A DNA stretch of 64,000 nucleotides. It comes from Hesseltinella vesiculosa. Its lineage: Eukaryota; Mucoromycota; Mucoromycetes; Mucorales; Cunninghamellaceae. The stretch covers positions 434,001 through 498,000 of the forward strand of contig MCGT01000011.1 of assembly GCA_002104935.1 (NCBI GenBank), written 5' to 3'. The translations under genes were made by a program, and so were the position numbers. The notes under the pieces were generated by a model. That model searched no databases. It was not told the DNA's origin and worked only from the letters and a program-made list of their open reading frames with translations. Each line of letters opens with the position of its first letter. Positions within the stretch are counted from its first letter, which is position 1. Positions 48,190 through 60,377 of the stretch are shown piece by piece.

Positions 48190-50522
48190 ATGTCGCAGCA
48201 AATTGTATCTTTGAGCAGCACGCTCACTCAATGGGTTGATCGTACCATGTCGAGCTTTAACAGCAACAAAACCATGCGTGTGTCGATCGGAGCAGCCATC
48301 GCTCTGTTGGTGGTCGGCCGCTCTGTGCAGCAAACGTTCCGGCCTCCTAAACACCTTTCCCACCTGCCTTACCTCAGCTTCTGGACCTTCTTTTATCGCT
48401 TGATTATTCGAAAGGATCCGACCAAAAAGATCTATGATGAATGTACCCGCTCGCTCCAGATTCAAAGCAAGGGTCTCTATCTACGCCCTGATCTCGGTGG
48501 ATGGACCGTCCATGTCTCGGACCCCAGTGCAGTCCAGCAGATCTTGATGCGATCCAGTATGGCATCACTCAGAACAACCGTTCCCTTACTGTCTTTTATT
48601 TTTCTTTAGCCTTGTTTCCAAAGCGCGGTGTCACCGAACTCGAAGGCACGCTGGGCAGTCGGTTCATTGGGTCAAACAACATCTTATACACCAATGGTTC
48701 TGAATGGAGAAGGCACAGGACGTTGGGTAATAAAATCCCGCTGTGTTTGCGGAGCTGACTTTTTTTTTTTTTTTTTTTCACCTTTCCAGCCAACCCTGCT
48801 TTTAAAAAGGCGATGCCCGTCAAGCTCTTTGGCGAAGTTGGCGCCGCTACCTTCAAGATCCTGGACAAGCAATACCCGACGACCACCTTCACTGTGGATT
48901 TACTGAATCTCACAGAGCGCATGACCTTGGACATCATTGGCCGTTCTGGATTTGGTAAGGCGTCATCATATGACCCACCCTCCACACACCAAAAAAAGGA
49001 GGCCATTCTCATCACGCTTCTTCTTCCTAGGGTTTGATTTCAAGGCCATTGAGGATGAGCATGGCGAATGGAAGGTGATCTATGACAAGGTGATTGCCGA
49101 CACTACCCAATTGATCTACTACCTCTTCCCTTTCATGGACACCAAGCTGCGCTGGCTGATTCCTGGGCGCGTCGCTGGCCACAAACGCATGGAGAAGTTT
49201 TTGGGCATGCTTGGTGATGTGATTGACCACAAACGAGCCATTCTTCTAGAAAACAAGCATCTGGGCGTTGATGAAAGTGAGCGTGATCTGCTGACACTCA
49301 TGCTGGAAGGTGATTTTCAATTGTCCCACCCCCCGAAACCCGGCTAAGCCTCCTTTTTTTTTTTTTTTTTTTGTTCTCCCTAGGTGAGCTTCGAGGCGAC
49401 GGAACCCTGAGCAAAGATGAAATGATCCACGACCTAGCCATTTTTTTCGTTGGTAAGCAGTGACCAGGCACATTGGACATCACTCACCTACGGCCTTCTT
49501 TCTTTGGTAGCTGGACATGATACCTCGGTAGGATGACCAGAAAACCAGTAGGTTTTTTGGCGCAAGCTCACCTTTTTAAGCTTAGGCCAATGCAATGAGC
49601 GCTGCCATTTACTGGCTCGCTCGTCACCCCTCTATACAAGAAAAAGTGCGGCAAGAAGTCAACTCTGTGCTTTGCCCTGATGGCCCTGAACCCATGTACG
49701 ATATCCTGCCTACACTGGAAGACACCAAGCGTTTTGTCTATTTGAACCAGGTCATCAAAGAAAGTAAGAGAACCATGCCCTGGCCAGTCATTTTACTCAT
49801 GCTGATCACGTTTTTTTTTTTTTTTTTTTAGCCCTACGCATCATCGGATCAGTGACAGAACTTGTCTCGCCACGAATTTCTCAAGATGACGTCACATTGG
49901 CAGGTGTGTTCATTCCTAAAGGCACCCAGGTAAACGGAGAGAGACCTGAAGGTAAAGCAGATAATTGACTCTCGTTGGTTTGTATGGCTGGTCGATCAAC
50001 GTCAGGTCACAGTGAATATGTATGAACTGGTAAGGGGATGTTGGCTGGCCAATGCTGGTATCTTATCTCATTTCTTTGATTGGTAGCATCACAACCCGAA
50101 TGTCTGGAAGGATCCACACACGTTCAACCCCGATCGGTTTGAATCAGGTGGTGAAGCTGACCAGAACGCTGGCCTTGGTCTCACATGGTAAATTCTCTGC
50201 TCATTTTTTTTTTCTTCTGGACAACGTATTCACTTGGTTCCCGCTTTTTTTTTTTTAAAAAAATAGGACCCCTTTCTCACAGTAAGCAATACGATAAAAG
50301 ACATGACCCTCGCCTGACACCCTGTTTTTTTTTAGTGGAACGCGCCAGTGTGTGGGGATGAACTTCTCGATCAAGGAGCAGCTTGTGTTGCTTGCGATGA
50401 TGGTTCGGCGATACCATTTCTCTTTGCCCAAAGACTCGATTCACCACAACGACTATATTATGAACAACACCTTGCTGGTCAGGCCCATCGATTTACAAAT
50501 GGAAATGACAAAGAGATTCTGA
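48190..50522 (+). CDS. Cytochrome P450 (array member 2)
   Basis: Mono-oxygenase with an N-terminal anchor (VSIGAAIALLVVGRSVQQTF), then FRPPKHLSHLPYLSFWTFFY. The C-helix has GSEWRRHRTL. The I-helix AGHDTS is on a 17-nt micro-exon (49511-49527). KETLRI forms the ExxR, and KDPHTFNPDRFESGGEAD is the PERF-like block. Part of the heme loop (WTPFSH) is encoded by a 15-nt micro-exon (50267-50281), giving FSHGTRQCVG with the axial Cys after splicing. It ends MEMTKRF and TGA at 50520. About thirteen exons, intact. It shares with members 3 and 4 the motifs ANPAF, LTLMLEGELRG and AIFFVAGH. Confidence 0.92.
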
Positions 50523-51387
50523 TAAGAAGTGACATCTCACCGTCAGCTGACCGATATGAACTAGCCCAGAAAAATAAAACTTCGCTTGAAAACACCGTGC
50601 TTGGCGCTCCAGCGCTTTCAGTTGGATATAAAGAATAGGTTGTCATGTCATGTCTGCTAAGCCTACATGCGTCTGTCAATGATGATGGCCTTTCAACCAA
50701 ACCAGCCTTGGATGCACCTTGGCGCTCATTTTTTCCCTCGCACCACCGCCAGCAGCAGAGTCAAACGCCGATGCCTCCTTTTTCACCTCGCAATGAGAAC
50801 ATGGCCCAAAAAAAAAAATAATAACAGCGAGGGTGTTTTCAAAATTTCCAAAAGAGATGCGCGACGCATGAGTAAAACAGAGCATTCCTGGAATGAACCC
50901 CTCCAACAACTTTTTGCACCCGCATTTCAGAGCCAGAACCGCCTGACGACCCTATGCCAAAATTAAATATCTCGCACTCATCATCTTTTGTGTAACTGTC
51001 AAGTCAAAAAAGTAAAGCTGATCCGGGTGTGCGGTGACTTGAGATTTGGTGAAAAGCATTCAAAGCACCGTGACATGGATGATGCATGCCAATGCCAAGC
51101 CACTTTCAATGCATACCACCTTTTACAAAAATACAAGAATGGAGCCAGTCAAGACAGTCCACCGTTTATCATGTCATGTGCAAAAAAGGATGCTCAAGGC
51201 TTCACTTATTAATAAAGTCCGTTTGTTTACTGTGTAACAGACCGTGTGATCAACATGAGCGATGGACAAACACCACCTTCTTGAATGTCTTGATGACGGT
51301 TGCACAATAAATGTTTGTCTGCAGGACGCCCCCGCTTTCTTTCCTTTCTTTCTCTCTCTTTTTTATTTATTTTCCTGCTTTGACAGC
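50523..51387. promoter_or_regulatory. Spacer between P450 members 2 and 3
   Basis: About 865 bp with the promoter of member 3. There is an A-run at 50809-50819 and a pyrimidine-rich tract (ctttctttctctctctttttt) just before the ATG. I looked for a decayed P450 and saw none. Confidence 0.45.
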
Positions 51388-53772
51388 ATGTCTCTTATCA
51401 GCAACCGTGGGCTCATCGACTTGAATGAGCTATCGTCCACCGTCACGGAGACGTTGATGAATGCGGTGGCCAAAACCAAAGGCAAACGGGCACCCATTGC
51501 TGTGGCTGTGGCTCTGCTGCTGCTGGGCCGCACCCTACTCAAAAAAAACCTGCCCCCAAAGCACCTTCGCCATATCCCTTATGTGACTTTCTGGACAGTC
51601 ATCCGAAACGTGGTGTTATTGAAAATGCCAATCCGGACTCTTTTTGAAACCATGTCTGGACCTCTTGTGGAGTCCAACGATGGCCTTTACCTGCGCCCAG
51701 AAGTAGGGCCAGAAAAGAGGCGGGACATTGGGTGATGACCACGCATGTTTTATTTACCCTTTTTTTTTTATTTTATTTTTGCAGAGAACCGGCTGGGTCG
51801 TGCATGTGTCGCATCCACAGTTGGTGAAACAGGTCTTCTTGAAAACGGGTAAACCATAGGAATAATAAAAAAAAAAAATAACTCTTTCCTTTTTCAGACA
51901 CCTTTCCCAAAGTGCCAACCCAGAGCCTGAAGGGATCGATGCTCATTGATTTTGTTGGCACCTCCAACATCCTTTTCCAAAATATTGGACCTGAATGGAA
52001 AAAGCATCGACGCCTTGGTAACACGCTTTTGATATTCACGTGACAAGTGCGGGGTTGCTCATCTCTTTCCTCTCTTTTTCCTGTGGCCACGGCTTGACTT
52101 AGCGAACCCTGCCTTCCATCGTGCTATGCCTGTTCAGTTGTTTGGCGCCGCTGGGTTGGAAATGATCGACATGCTGGACGAGAAGTACCCTGGTGACACT
52201 TTCACGCTAGACTTCCATGATCTGATGGAGCGCTCAACGCTGGACATCATTGGTCGTGCCGGTTTTGGTAAGATCCACCCCATCCTTGGCGCGAGACTGA
52301 CATTAAAAAATCTCGGCAGATTTTGAATTCAATGCGATCAAGGATAAACATAGCAAATGGAAGGAGGTTTACGATGAAATCGTCCTGTCCTATCGCAACC
52401 CACTGCACGTCATGTTCCCGATTCTCGACCAAAAATACCGCTGGCTGATACCTGGCCGCCGCGCCGAATACAAACGCATGTATGAATTCCGCAACATGCT
52501 GGAAGAAGTCATCGATCACAAACGCCAGCTGCTCAAGGAAAATCGGGATCTGGGCATCGAAGAAGCCGAGCGTGATCTCCTCACTCTCATGCTGGAAGGT
52601 ACCTTCCCAAAAGAACCGGTGTCTGGCACTGCATGATCTCATTGTTTCTCTCTTCCCAGGCGAATTGCGTGGTGAAGGCGCATTAACCAAGGATGAACTC
52701 ATCGGCGATCTGGCGATTTTCTTTGTTGGCAAGTGCTACAAAAAAAAAAAAAAAAGGACGGCGGCAGCTAACGAAACAGTTCTTTTCTTTTGTTGGCTCG
52801 GCGTGTGACTTACAGCTGGCCATGACACCACCGGTATGTTTCAGCGCATCCACACCGACAATAGAGTTGCTCACTTTTCTCCCCGTTGTAGCCAATGCCA
52901 TGAACTCAACCATTTACTGGCTCTGCAGACATCCAGAGGTCCAAGAAAAAGCCCGCGAAGAAATCAACCGGGTGCTTTGCCCCGAAGGCCCGGAGCCGCA
53001 GTATGACATCATCCCGACGTTGGCGCAGACCAAAGAACTTTTCTACGTCTATCAAATCATGAAGGAATCGCTTCGCATGTCCGGCCCTGTCAACTCGCTC
53101 GTCACGCCACGCGTCGCGCAGGACAACCTTGATTTCAATGGCACTTTGATTCCCAAAGGCACATTGGTCAGCGTCAATCTCTTTGACTTGGTAATTTGAA
53201 CATCAAAGCTGTTTTTTGGCTGACGTCCTCTCTCCTAGCACCACAACCCCCATGTCTGGAAGGATCCCTTTGTCTTCAATCCTGACCGCTTTGCCGATGG
53301 CGCTGAGGCTGACATCAATGCTCGCAATGGCCTCGCCTGGTAAGGAAGAAGCTGACCTTCTAGATTTTAAACTAACCTCCTTTTCATAGGACTCCCTTCT
53401 CAAAGTAAACGCCGTTCACATCGAAAAATGACTAACTCTATTTTTTTTTTTGTTTAAAAAAAAAGTGGTACCAGACAATGCATTGGCATGCAATTCTCCC
53501 TTGCAAGTATCATCCACTTCAAGTTTGCAAATGAACTAACGGCGTTTTTTATCCTTTCAATAGGCTGAACAAAAAGTACTCTTAGCCATGCTGCGTAAGT
53601 GTTTCCGTCAGACAGCTCTGTGCCGGATAAGCTGATCTGTTTTTTTTTTGTAGTGAGACGTTACGAGTTCTCTTTGCCTGAAGGCTCGATCCATGCTGAA
53701 CGCTTCATCACCAACAACCATGTGGTAGCATCACCTATTGACTTGAACATCACATTTAAGCGCCGTTTCTAA
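51388..53772 (+). CDS. Cytochrome P450 (array member 3)
   Basis: Closest to member 4: both begin with NELSSTVTE and KTKGKRA/RTKGKRA. It has the anchor PIAVAVALLLLGRTLL, GWVVHVSHPQLVKQVFLKT, EWKKHRRL, AGHDTTANA (I-helix on an 18-nt micro-exon, 52816-52833), KESLRM (ExxR), VWKDPFVFNPDRFADGAEAD, and a 15-nt micro-exon (53390-53404) that completes TPFSNGTRQCIG around the axial Cys. The intron after the heme loop uses a GC donor (exon end 53502, then gcaagt) and ends caatag. It ends LNITFKRRF, TAA at 53770, with AATAAA at about 53808. Intact; substrate unknown. Confidence 0.93.
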
Positions 53773-54533
53773 GCTGCTGTTTTCTGCATGTCGACCAATA
53801 AACACATTTTAATATATTTCCTCCTATTGAGAGTCCAGGTCCTTGGCGTTTCAAGGGAAAACGCCGCTCTCTAGTTTGCACGAAACATCCGCTAATAAAC
53901 ATGGCCAAAGAAAATACCTCTTTATGCACTTTTCATAAATAAGGCGGAAAAATGTCACTTTATTCAGAGGCAACGCCCTTTTCTACTGACAGTGGATAGC
54001 GCTGAGGTTTGACAGGCGGCGTTCGGCCTTGAGCAGAGCTGCAGCCAAGGAGCCGGAGGTTCTGCCGGGGCTTGGCAGATCTGACGAGCCAGCAGAATGG
54101 CAGCCAAATCAAGGGCGTAAGCACGTTGTACGGATTTTCACCATCACCTGTTTTCTAGAGCAAGGTGGCCAAACTCTCTGGGCCAACCCTTTGTAAACGG
54201 TGTTGCTCTTGCAGTTGGCCCAGAGAGCTTGGCCAATGAGGGTCCGTTGATGTGTTTTGCCATGATCTGCAGGGAGGTCTTTCCCACGCTTGTTACTCCT
54301 TTTTCTTTATTGCCGTGCTCTATTTTTTTTGGCTGGTCAAGTCCACCCTCTGTTTATTTTTTTACGAGTGATGGACGGCAACATGGAGAAAGTAAATGCC
54401 GCGGAGCAGGGGAAAAAGACTGCCGCTGAGAAAAAACGAAACCGCCAAGGCTGTGATTGGACGGATGGCCCTGTCAAATTTGCCTTTAAAACGAGGGAGT
54501 CGATTTTTTTTGGATTTCTCCCACTTGCATAAG
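53773..54533. promoter_or_regulatory. Spacer between P450 members 3 and 4
   Basis: About 760 bp. It includes a GC-richer block at about 53990-54120 whose minus strand has short open frames but no recognisable protein. It also has the perfect-looking hairpin at 54166-54235 listed separately. The promoter of member 4 should lie between the hairpin and 54534. Confidence 0.45.
54166..54235. repeat. 22-bp inverted repeat (hairpin)
   Basis: Arms are 54166-54187 (tggccaaactctctgggcc plus aac) and 54214-54235 (gttggcccagagagcttggc plus ca). They differ at one base and are separated by a 26-bp loop. It lies about 300 bp upstream of P450 member 4. Confidence 0.9.
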
Positions 54534-56823
54534 ATGTCTATTATCTCTAAACTAGAATCAATCAATTTGAATGAACTGTCGTCGACTGTCACGGAATCGC
54601 TTACGAACCTGGCACAAAGGACCAAAGGAAAGCGGGCGACGATTGGTGTCGCTGTGGCTTTACTGCTTGTCGCGCGCTCGTTGTACCAGCTGAACCTTCC
54701 TCCAAAGCGCTTGCGTCACATTCCCCACATCACTTGGGTGACAGCTCTTCACAAAATAGTGCTTCTCAAGCAGCCAGTGCGTACCTTACATGAGACCATC
54801 TTTGGTGCCATGGCTGCGAAAGGCTTGTACGTTAAGCCCGAGGTAAGATAGGTTCACGGGGGAAAGTCGTCCATTCATTTTTTTTTTTTTTGGTGTAGAG
54901 AACCGGATGGGCTGTGCACGTGTCTGACCCTCAATTAGTGAAAATGATATTCATGAAATCAGGTAACCAGCAAAAAAAAACACGTCTTTCGGAGGCTCAT
55001 TTCTTTTCGTTCAAGACTTGTTTCCCAAACTTCCTACGCATGGCTTCAAAGGATCGATGTTCTTTGACTTCATCGGTACCTCCAACATTCTCATGGCGAG
55101 TGGCAAGGAATGGAAGAAGCATCGACGTCTTGGTAGGTTTCTCGGGCGGAAGCCATAAGCATCTCACTTACTTTTTTTTTGTCCCATGCTTGTCGACCTG
55201 CACAGTCAACCCTGCTTTCCATCGATCTATGCCTGTGCAAATGTTTGGCGCATCTGGTATTGAAATGATCGACATGCTGAAAGACAAGCATCCTGGCGCG
55301 TCCTTCACCGTGGACTTCCATAACCTCATGGAGAGACTGACGTTGGACATCATTGGCCGCGTTGGTTTTGGTAAGATCCCACCTGCCCTGCACCATGCCT
55401 GTACTTAGGAACTTTCATAGACTTTGAATTCAATGCCGTCAAGGATGAAAATAGCAAATGGAAACTGCTGTACGATGCAACTGTAAAATCCATTCGCACA
55501 CCATTGCACGTGATGTTACCTGTTCTGGATCAAAAGTATCGCTGGCTGTTCCCTGGTCGCAACGCCGAATACGAAGTCATGCGAAGTTTCCGCAACATGC
55601 TGGAGCAAGTCATTGACCACAAAAGAAAATTGCTTGATGAAAACAAGGAGCACAGCGTCGATGAAAACGATCGTGATCTCCTTACGCTCATGATTGAAGG
55701 TGACCACAGAACATGTCCAGAATACCCATTGGCTCATTTTTTATTTCTTTGTGTGTGCAGGAGAAATGCGTGGTGAAGGCTCTTTAACTAAAGAAGAATT
55801 GCTCAATGATCTGGCCATTTTCTTTGTTGGTAAGGACAACCGAAGGGAAAGACGAACGACCGCCAACTGACGATCCATTTTTATTGCAGCTGGTCATGAA
55901 ACAACATGTTGGTCATGAAAAAAAAAAAAAAAAAAAGGTCGAGTAACCTCTTGTTTCCCTTGCAGCTGCGGCCTTGGACTCGACTATTTACTGGTTGTGC
56001 CGACATCCCGACATCCAGCAAAAGGCCCGTGAAGAAATCAACAGCATTCTTTGCCCCGATGGCGACGATCCCCACCGAGACATCATCCCCACACTGGATC
56101 AGATCAAGGAATTTGTCTATGTGAATCGAATCATGAAGGAGTCGCTGCGTATCTCCGGCCCTGTAGGGTCCCTGGTCACGCCTAGAGTTGCTCAGGAAAA
56201 CTTGGATTTCAACGGCACTTTTATTCCAAAGGGCACCCTGATCAGCGTTAATCTCTTCGACCTGGTAAGGAAATGGAGAGACAGACGTTTGGAACGCAGC
56301 ACTCACGACCGACCACGATAGCATCACAATCCCCAACTATGGAAAGATCCTTATGTGTTCAACCCTGACCGGTTTATCGAAGGCGGTGAAGCTGATGCCA
56401 ATGCTCGCAATGGCTTTTCGTGGACGCCCTTTGCCAAGTAAGCACCTCCACCCTGGCGTATGCTGGCAAGCTCACCTTTTTTTTTATCATAACGTAGTGG
56501 CACGCGGATCTGTATTGGCATGAACCTGTCCCTCGTTCGTTTTTACCAGGCCCAAATCAAAACAACATGAATTGACAAGCTTCTTTTTTCTTTAGGCTGA
56601 ACAAAAGGTGCTTTTGGCCATGCTGTGTAAGTGTCGTTTTTGCGGTGTTGTCAAGTCAACCTAGAGGCTGACGTGTTAATTATTATAATATTTTTTTTTT
56701 GTAGTGAGACGCTACGAATTCTCGCTGCCTGAGGGATCTATCCATGCTGAGCGCTTTATCACGACGAACAACGTTGTGTCATCCCCCATTGACTTGAAGA
56801 TCACCATGAAGCGCCGCTTTTAA
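54534..56823 (+). CDS. Cytochrome P450 (array member 4)
   Basis: Sister of member 3. It reads LESINLNELSSTVTESLTNL, anchor TIGVAVALLLVARSLY, GWAVHVSDPQLVKMIFMKS, EWKKHRRL, the I-helix AGHETTSAAL (18-nt micro-exon, 55890-55907; Glu in place of Asp), KESLRI (ExxR), LWKDPYVFNPDRFIEGGEAD and TPFANGTRICIGM with the axial Cys. The exon holding the start of the heme loop is fused to the one before, unlike members 2 and 3. Just after the micro-exon, ggtcatgaaa is repeated within the intron (55911-55920), a local duplication of its own exon. It ends KITMKRRF, TAA at 56821. Intact. Confidence 0.93.
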
Positions 56824-57293
56824 GTCTTGGCTAGAAATAAAAAAAAGTCTACTAGGCCTTTGACGGCTGATAGTCCTACTAGAAAATGCATGAGATCAAT
56901 GGTAGCACGATAGTGTGCCCTGAGCAACCTGGTAAAAAAAAATAGCTGCTGGTCGAGAAGGACACGTCAGGGTTCTCTCGCTTCCGTGAAACCACGATTA
57001 GTTAAAAATGAGAGACTGGAGAAGCTTATGGCGTTGGTCACATTTCCCCAAACCTTTAGACCATGCACCCCATCTATTTTAGGGACCCCATTTCTATTTG
57101 CTAACATTCCATTGTTTACATTGATCTTTTCGTTTGATCGTGGTCCTACCAGAGGAGGGTGCCAATTTTCCACGGCTGTTTGATTCAGCCAAGTCATGCA
57201 CACTCCGAAAACAATTTAAAAAGGCGCAGAAGATCACGTTCTCGTTTTTTTTTTTTTTTTTTTTTTTTTTTCCCAAACACTCTCCTCACCACG
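56824..57293. promoter_or_regulatory. Spacer between P450 members 4 and 5
   Basis: About 470 bp. A T-run of about 25 nt (57246-57270) lies just before the ATG of member 5, preceded by the TATA-like caatttaaaaaggcg at 57213. This is probably the core promoter. Confidence 0.5.
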
Positions 57294-59419
57294 ATGGCCG
57301 AAAGATTCTCGCAGTTATCTCAATTAGTCCGTTGGACTGAACTACTGAATGTTTGCCAACAATGGACAACAGGCAAACGCCGCCACCTCGCCATCACAAT
57401 GGCCATTGCCACTGTGCTACTTGGCCGGAGTATATATAATCTTACACGTCCACCAAAAAACCTTCGACACCTGCCCGCCATTGGTTTCTTTCCATTCTTC
57501 AACAATCTGGCCATAAAGAGACTCAGTACCTACCGTATATTCAAGACCATGACCAAACCTCTTTTGAAAGATGGAAATGGGATCTTTGTGCGTTGCGATC
57601 GGTAAAAGATCTCCTTTCCCTATTTTTACAGTGAACAAGGCCAGCTTACTCCTTTTTTTGCAGAGGTGGATGGCAAGTGTGTGTAGCGAACCCTGTAGCT
57701 GCCAAAACAGTAAGCTTATTTTATCAACATTGTCATGCACTTTGATTTGAGACTCATCGCTGCGTTTTTCTATCGTCGTCAGCTGTATATGAAGACTGGT
57801 AAAGTTTAAGAGGGAAAAGTAGGCGTAGGTTTCTTAGGTTTCATTTTTCTATAGACCTGTTCCCAAAGGTGGATATGAGCGGCTTTGATGGTACCCTTTT
57901 TAACCGTTATGTGCGCAAGTCAAATATTCTTTTAGCAAATGGCGCCGAATGGAAGAAGCATCGCAAGCTGGGTAAGGTCTGACTGTAGAGGGAGCAGCCA
58001 GCGCCATTGATCCGCTCCTCTTTTAGCCAACCCCGCCTTCCATCGAAGCTTGCCTGTGAAAATGTTTTCCAGTCATGCGGAGCACATGACCTGCGTGCTA
58101 CAGAATCAGCAACCTCAGCAAGAATTCACCGTTGATATTGTCAAATTAATGGAGTGTGTGACCCTGGATTCCATCGGCCAGGCTGCCTTTGGTTTTGATT
58201 TTGGTGCAACCGAAGATCCATTCTCGCGATGGAAAGTCATCTACGATAAAGTCATGAACGATATGCGCAGCCCAGTCTTTGGCCTCTTGCCTATTCTCGA
58301 ACGCAAGTTCCTTTGGCTCTTCCCCGGACGCCAAAAAGCTCACAAAACACTTGACGAGTTCATGGCCATGTTTGAAGAGATCATCGACCACAAACGCAAG
58401 ACTCTCTGCGAAAACAAAGACCAAGGCATTGCTGAGTCTGAAAAAGACGTAAGTCTGCTGCTACGTGTGGAACGGGCATCTCATCCCTTTTCCCCTCTCT
58501 TATCCACAGCTGTTGACCTTGATGTTAGAATCGGAATTGCGTGGCGAAGGCAATTTAACAATGGACGAATTCATGGGTGACATTGCCATCTTCTTTGTTG
58601 GTAAGCACAGAAACCATGGTGCAGCTTGGAAGGAGAGGGATGCTCACAGGCTTCCCTGATGCCGTAGCTGGCCATGACACCACCGCCAATGCGCTGGCTT
58701 ATGCGGTCTACCAAATGTCCCTTCACCCTGACATCCAAGAAAAGGCACGCGCTGAAGTCAACAACGTGCTCTGTCCTGGCGGCGATATCGCAGAAGATAT
58801 CACGCCTACCCTGGAAGACATCAAGAAGATGGACTACTTGATGTGTGTCATCAAGGAAACGCTGCGAGTCAATCCCTCTGTCATCAGCCTGGTCACTCCC
58901 CGCATCACCACCGAGGATGTTGATCTTGCTGGCACTTTCATTCCCAAGAACACAAAGGTAAACGGCGAGACGGGCTCGTCGCCGCAGACATCTTTATTTA
59001 TGTATTTTTTTTTTTACGTCTCCCTGAATCGGCAGATCACCGTCAACATCTACGAGTTACACCACAATCCCCAGGTCTGGAAGGACGCTGACAGCTTCGA
59101 CCCTGATCGATTTCTCGAAGGTGGCGAAGCCGACAAGCTTGCGGCTCAAGGCATAGCCTGGAGCCCTTTTGCCAACGGTGCCCGTCAATGCATCGGATAC
59201 AATTTTTCATTGCAAGTGACGCCAAGTTCTTGAAAAGAATCTAACGAAACGCTTTTCTTTTGTTTTAGAGTTCAGCAAAGGGTGCTTTTGGCACATATGC
59301 TCCGCCGTTATGAATTCTCCCTGCCCAGCGACTCCCCCCACCGTCATGAACTGATCACCAACAACAGCATCATCACGGCCCCGGTGAATCTTAAAATCAT
59401 CTTTAAACGCCGTTTCTAA
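57294..59419 (+). CDS. Cytochrome P450 (array member 5)
   Basis: Begins MAERFSQLSQLVRWTELLNV, anchor HLAITMAIATVLLGRSIY. Key parts are GGWQVCVANPVAAKT, EWKKHRKL, ANPAFHRSLP, AGHDTTANALAYAVYQMSLH (I-helix exon fused to the next, no micro-exon), KETLRV (ExxR), VWKDADSFDPDRFLEGGEAD and FANGARQCIGYNF with the axial Cys. The junction after the heme loop uses a GC donor (exon end 59211, then gcaagt), joined in phase 2 to VQQRVLLAHMLRRYEFSLPS. It ends LKIIFKRRF and TAA at 59417. The GFDF exon is fused with its upstream exon, unlike members 2 to 4. Intact. Confidence 0.93.
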
Positions 59420-60377
59420 ATCGTGTATTGTACTCACGTCATTTGGAATAAAATAATGAAGTGTACGAAAAGAATAAAATAAAAAATGGGGGACCAAATG
59501 AGCAGCCGACGGTTTATAGCGATGGTGTTGAAGAATCGTGACACGGTGTCGTGACGTTTGTTTTCGGCCGTTACCCCCATGATTGGCATGCAATAGGCAT
59601 TGTGGCATGCTGTGAAAATCTGGCTAAGACTTGCTCGACACCTTCAGCAACACCTCCATGATCAGCTTGGCCATTCTCAGGTACACACTTTCAGAACTGG
59701 ATGGCGTTGCTTACTAGGTGCTCACTCTGAGATTCTCTCGCAGGAACTCCTTCTTGACTCATTAGACCCTACCCAAGCAGTGTCCTTCATACCCTTGAGC
59801 ACAGGTATTTTTACGCGCGCCATCTCAATGAGACAATAAAAGCAAGGCCTTGCATCCTTGTCGTCAACGCAGATCGGAATGACTTCGGTGGGGGCTTTCA
59901 AGGGCAGTGCAAATGTGCTCTTCTCCTTAAAGGGCTTACTGTGTGACACCTTATTCTGTTGCCTCTGTGCTTTTCCACTGTCCAGACCTGATCGCCAGCA
60001 ATCAGCACCACGTTACTCTCACCACACCTGCGTCCACAACGCTAATGTTCCTGACAGCATTACTACGTCCGCAAATTGCGCTGTGCTTTTAAGCCACCGG
60101 TTTCTAAAAAAAAAAAAAGGAGTCCAGTTCACCTTTTAGTTATTTCCTGCCAATGGCTTGCTTTTTTCTTTTTTTTTTTTCAGACCCGGTGGAAACCAGG
60201 AATGGATCACTTTACCCTTGCTCACTTTTACGAAAATGATCTGGTTACACAAGAAGTAAGCTTCGCTTGCAGGGTTTTTTGATCCCCTGGTCGGACCTGC
60301 TCCGACACTATAAATAGCAGGTGATAGCGGAGATAATTTCCATTCTTTTCTTTCTAATTTTTTTTAGAAACAAAAAA
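59420..60377. other. Spacer between P450 members 5 and 6, with possible decayed exons
   Basis: About 960 bp. Plus-strand segments read LLDTFSNTSMISLAILR before a GT (about 59630-59681), AHSEILSQELLLDSLDPTQA (about 59718-59780), MTSVGAFKGSANVLFSLKG (about 59878-59936) and DLIASNQHHVTLTTPASTTL (about 59986-60045). They look coding-like but lie in different frames without a consistent splice pattern. They may be remnants of a lost gene or chance. I recognise no family. The last 100 bp hold the member 6 promoter. Confidence 0.35.
60309..60316 (+). promoter_or_regulatory. TATA box of P450 member 6
   Basis: TATAAATA lies 62-69 bp before the ATG at 60378, a normal distance for a fungal core promoter. 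Confidence 0.65.
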
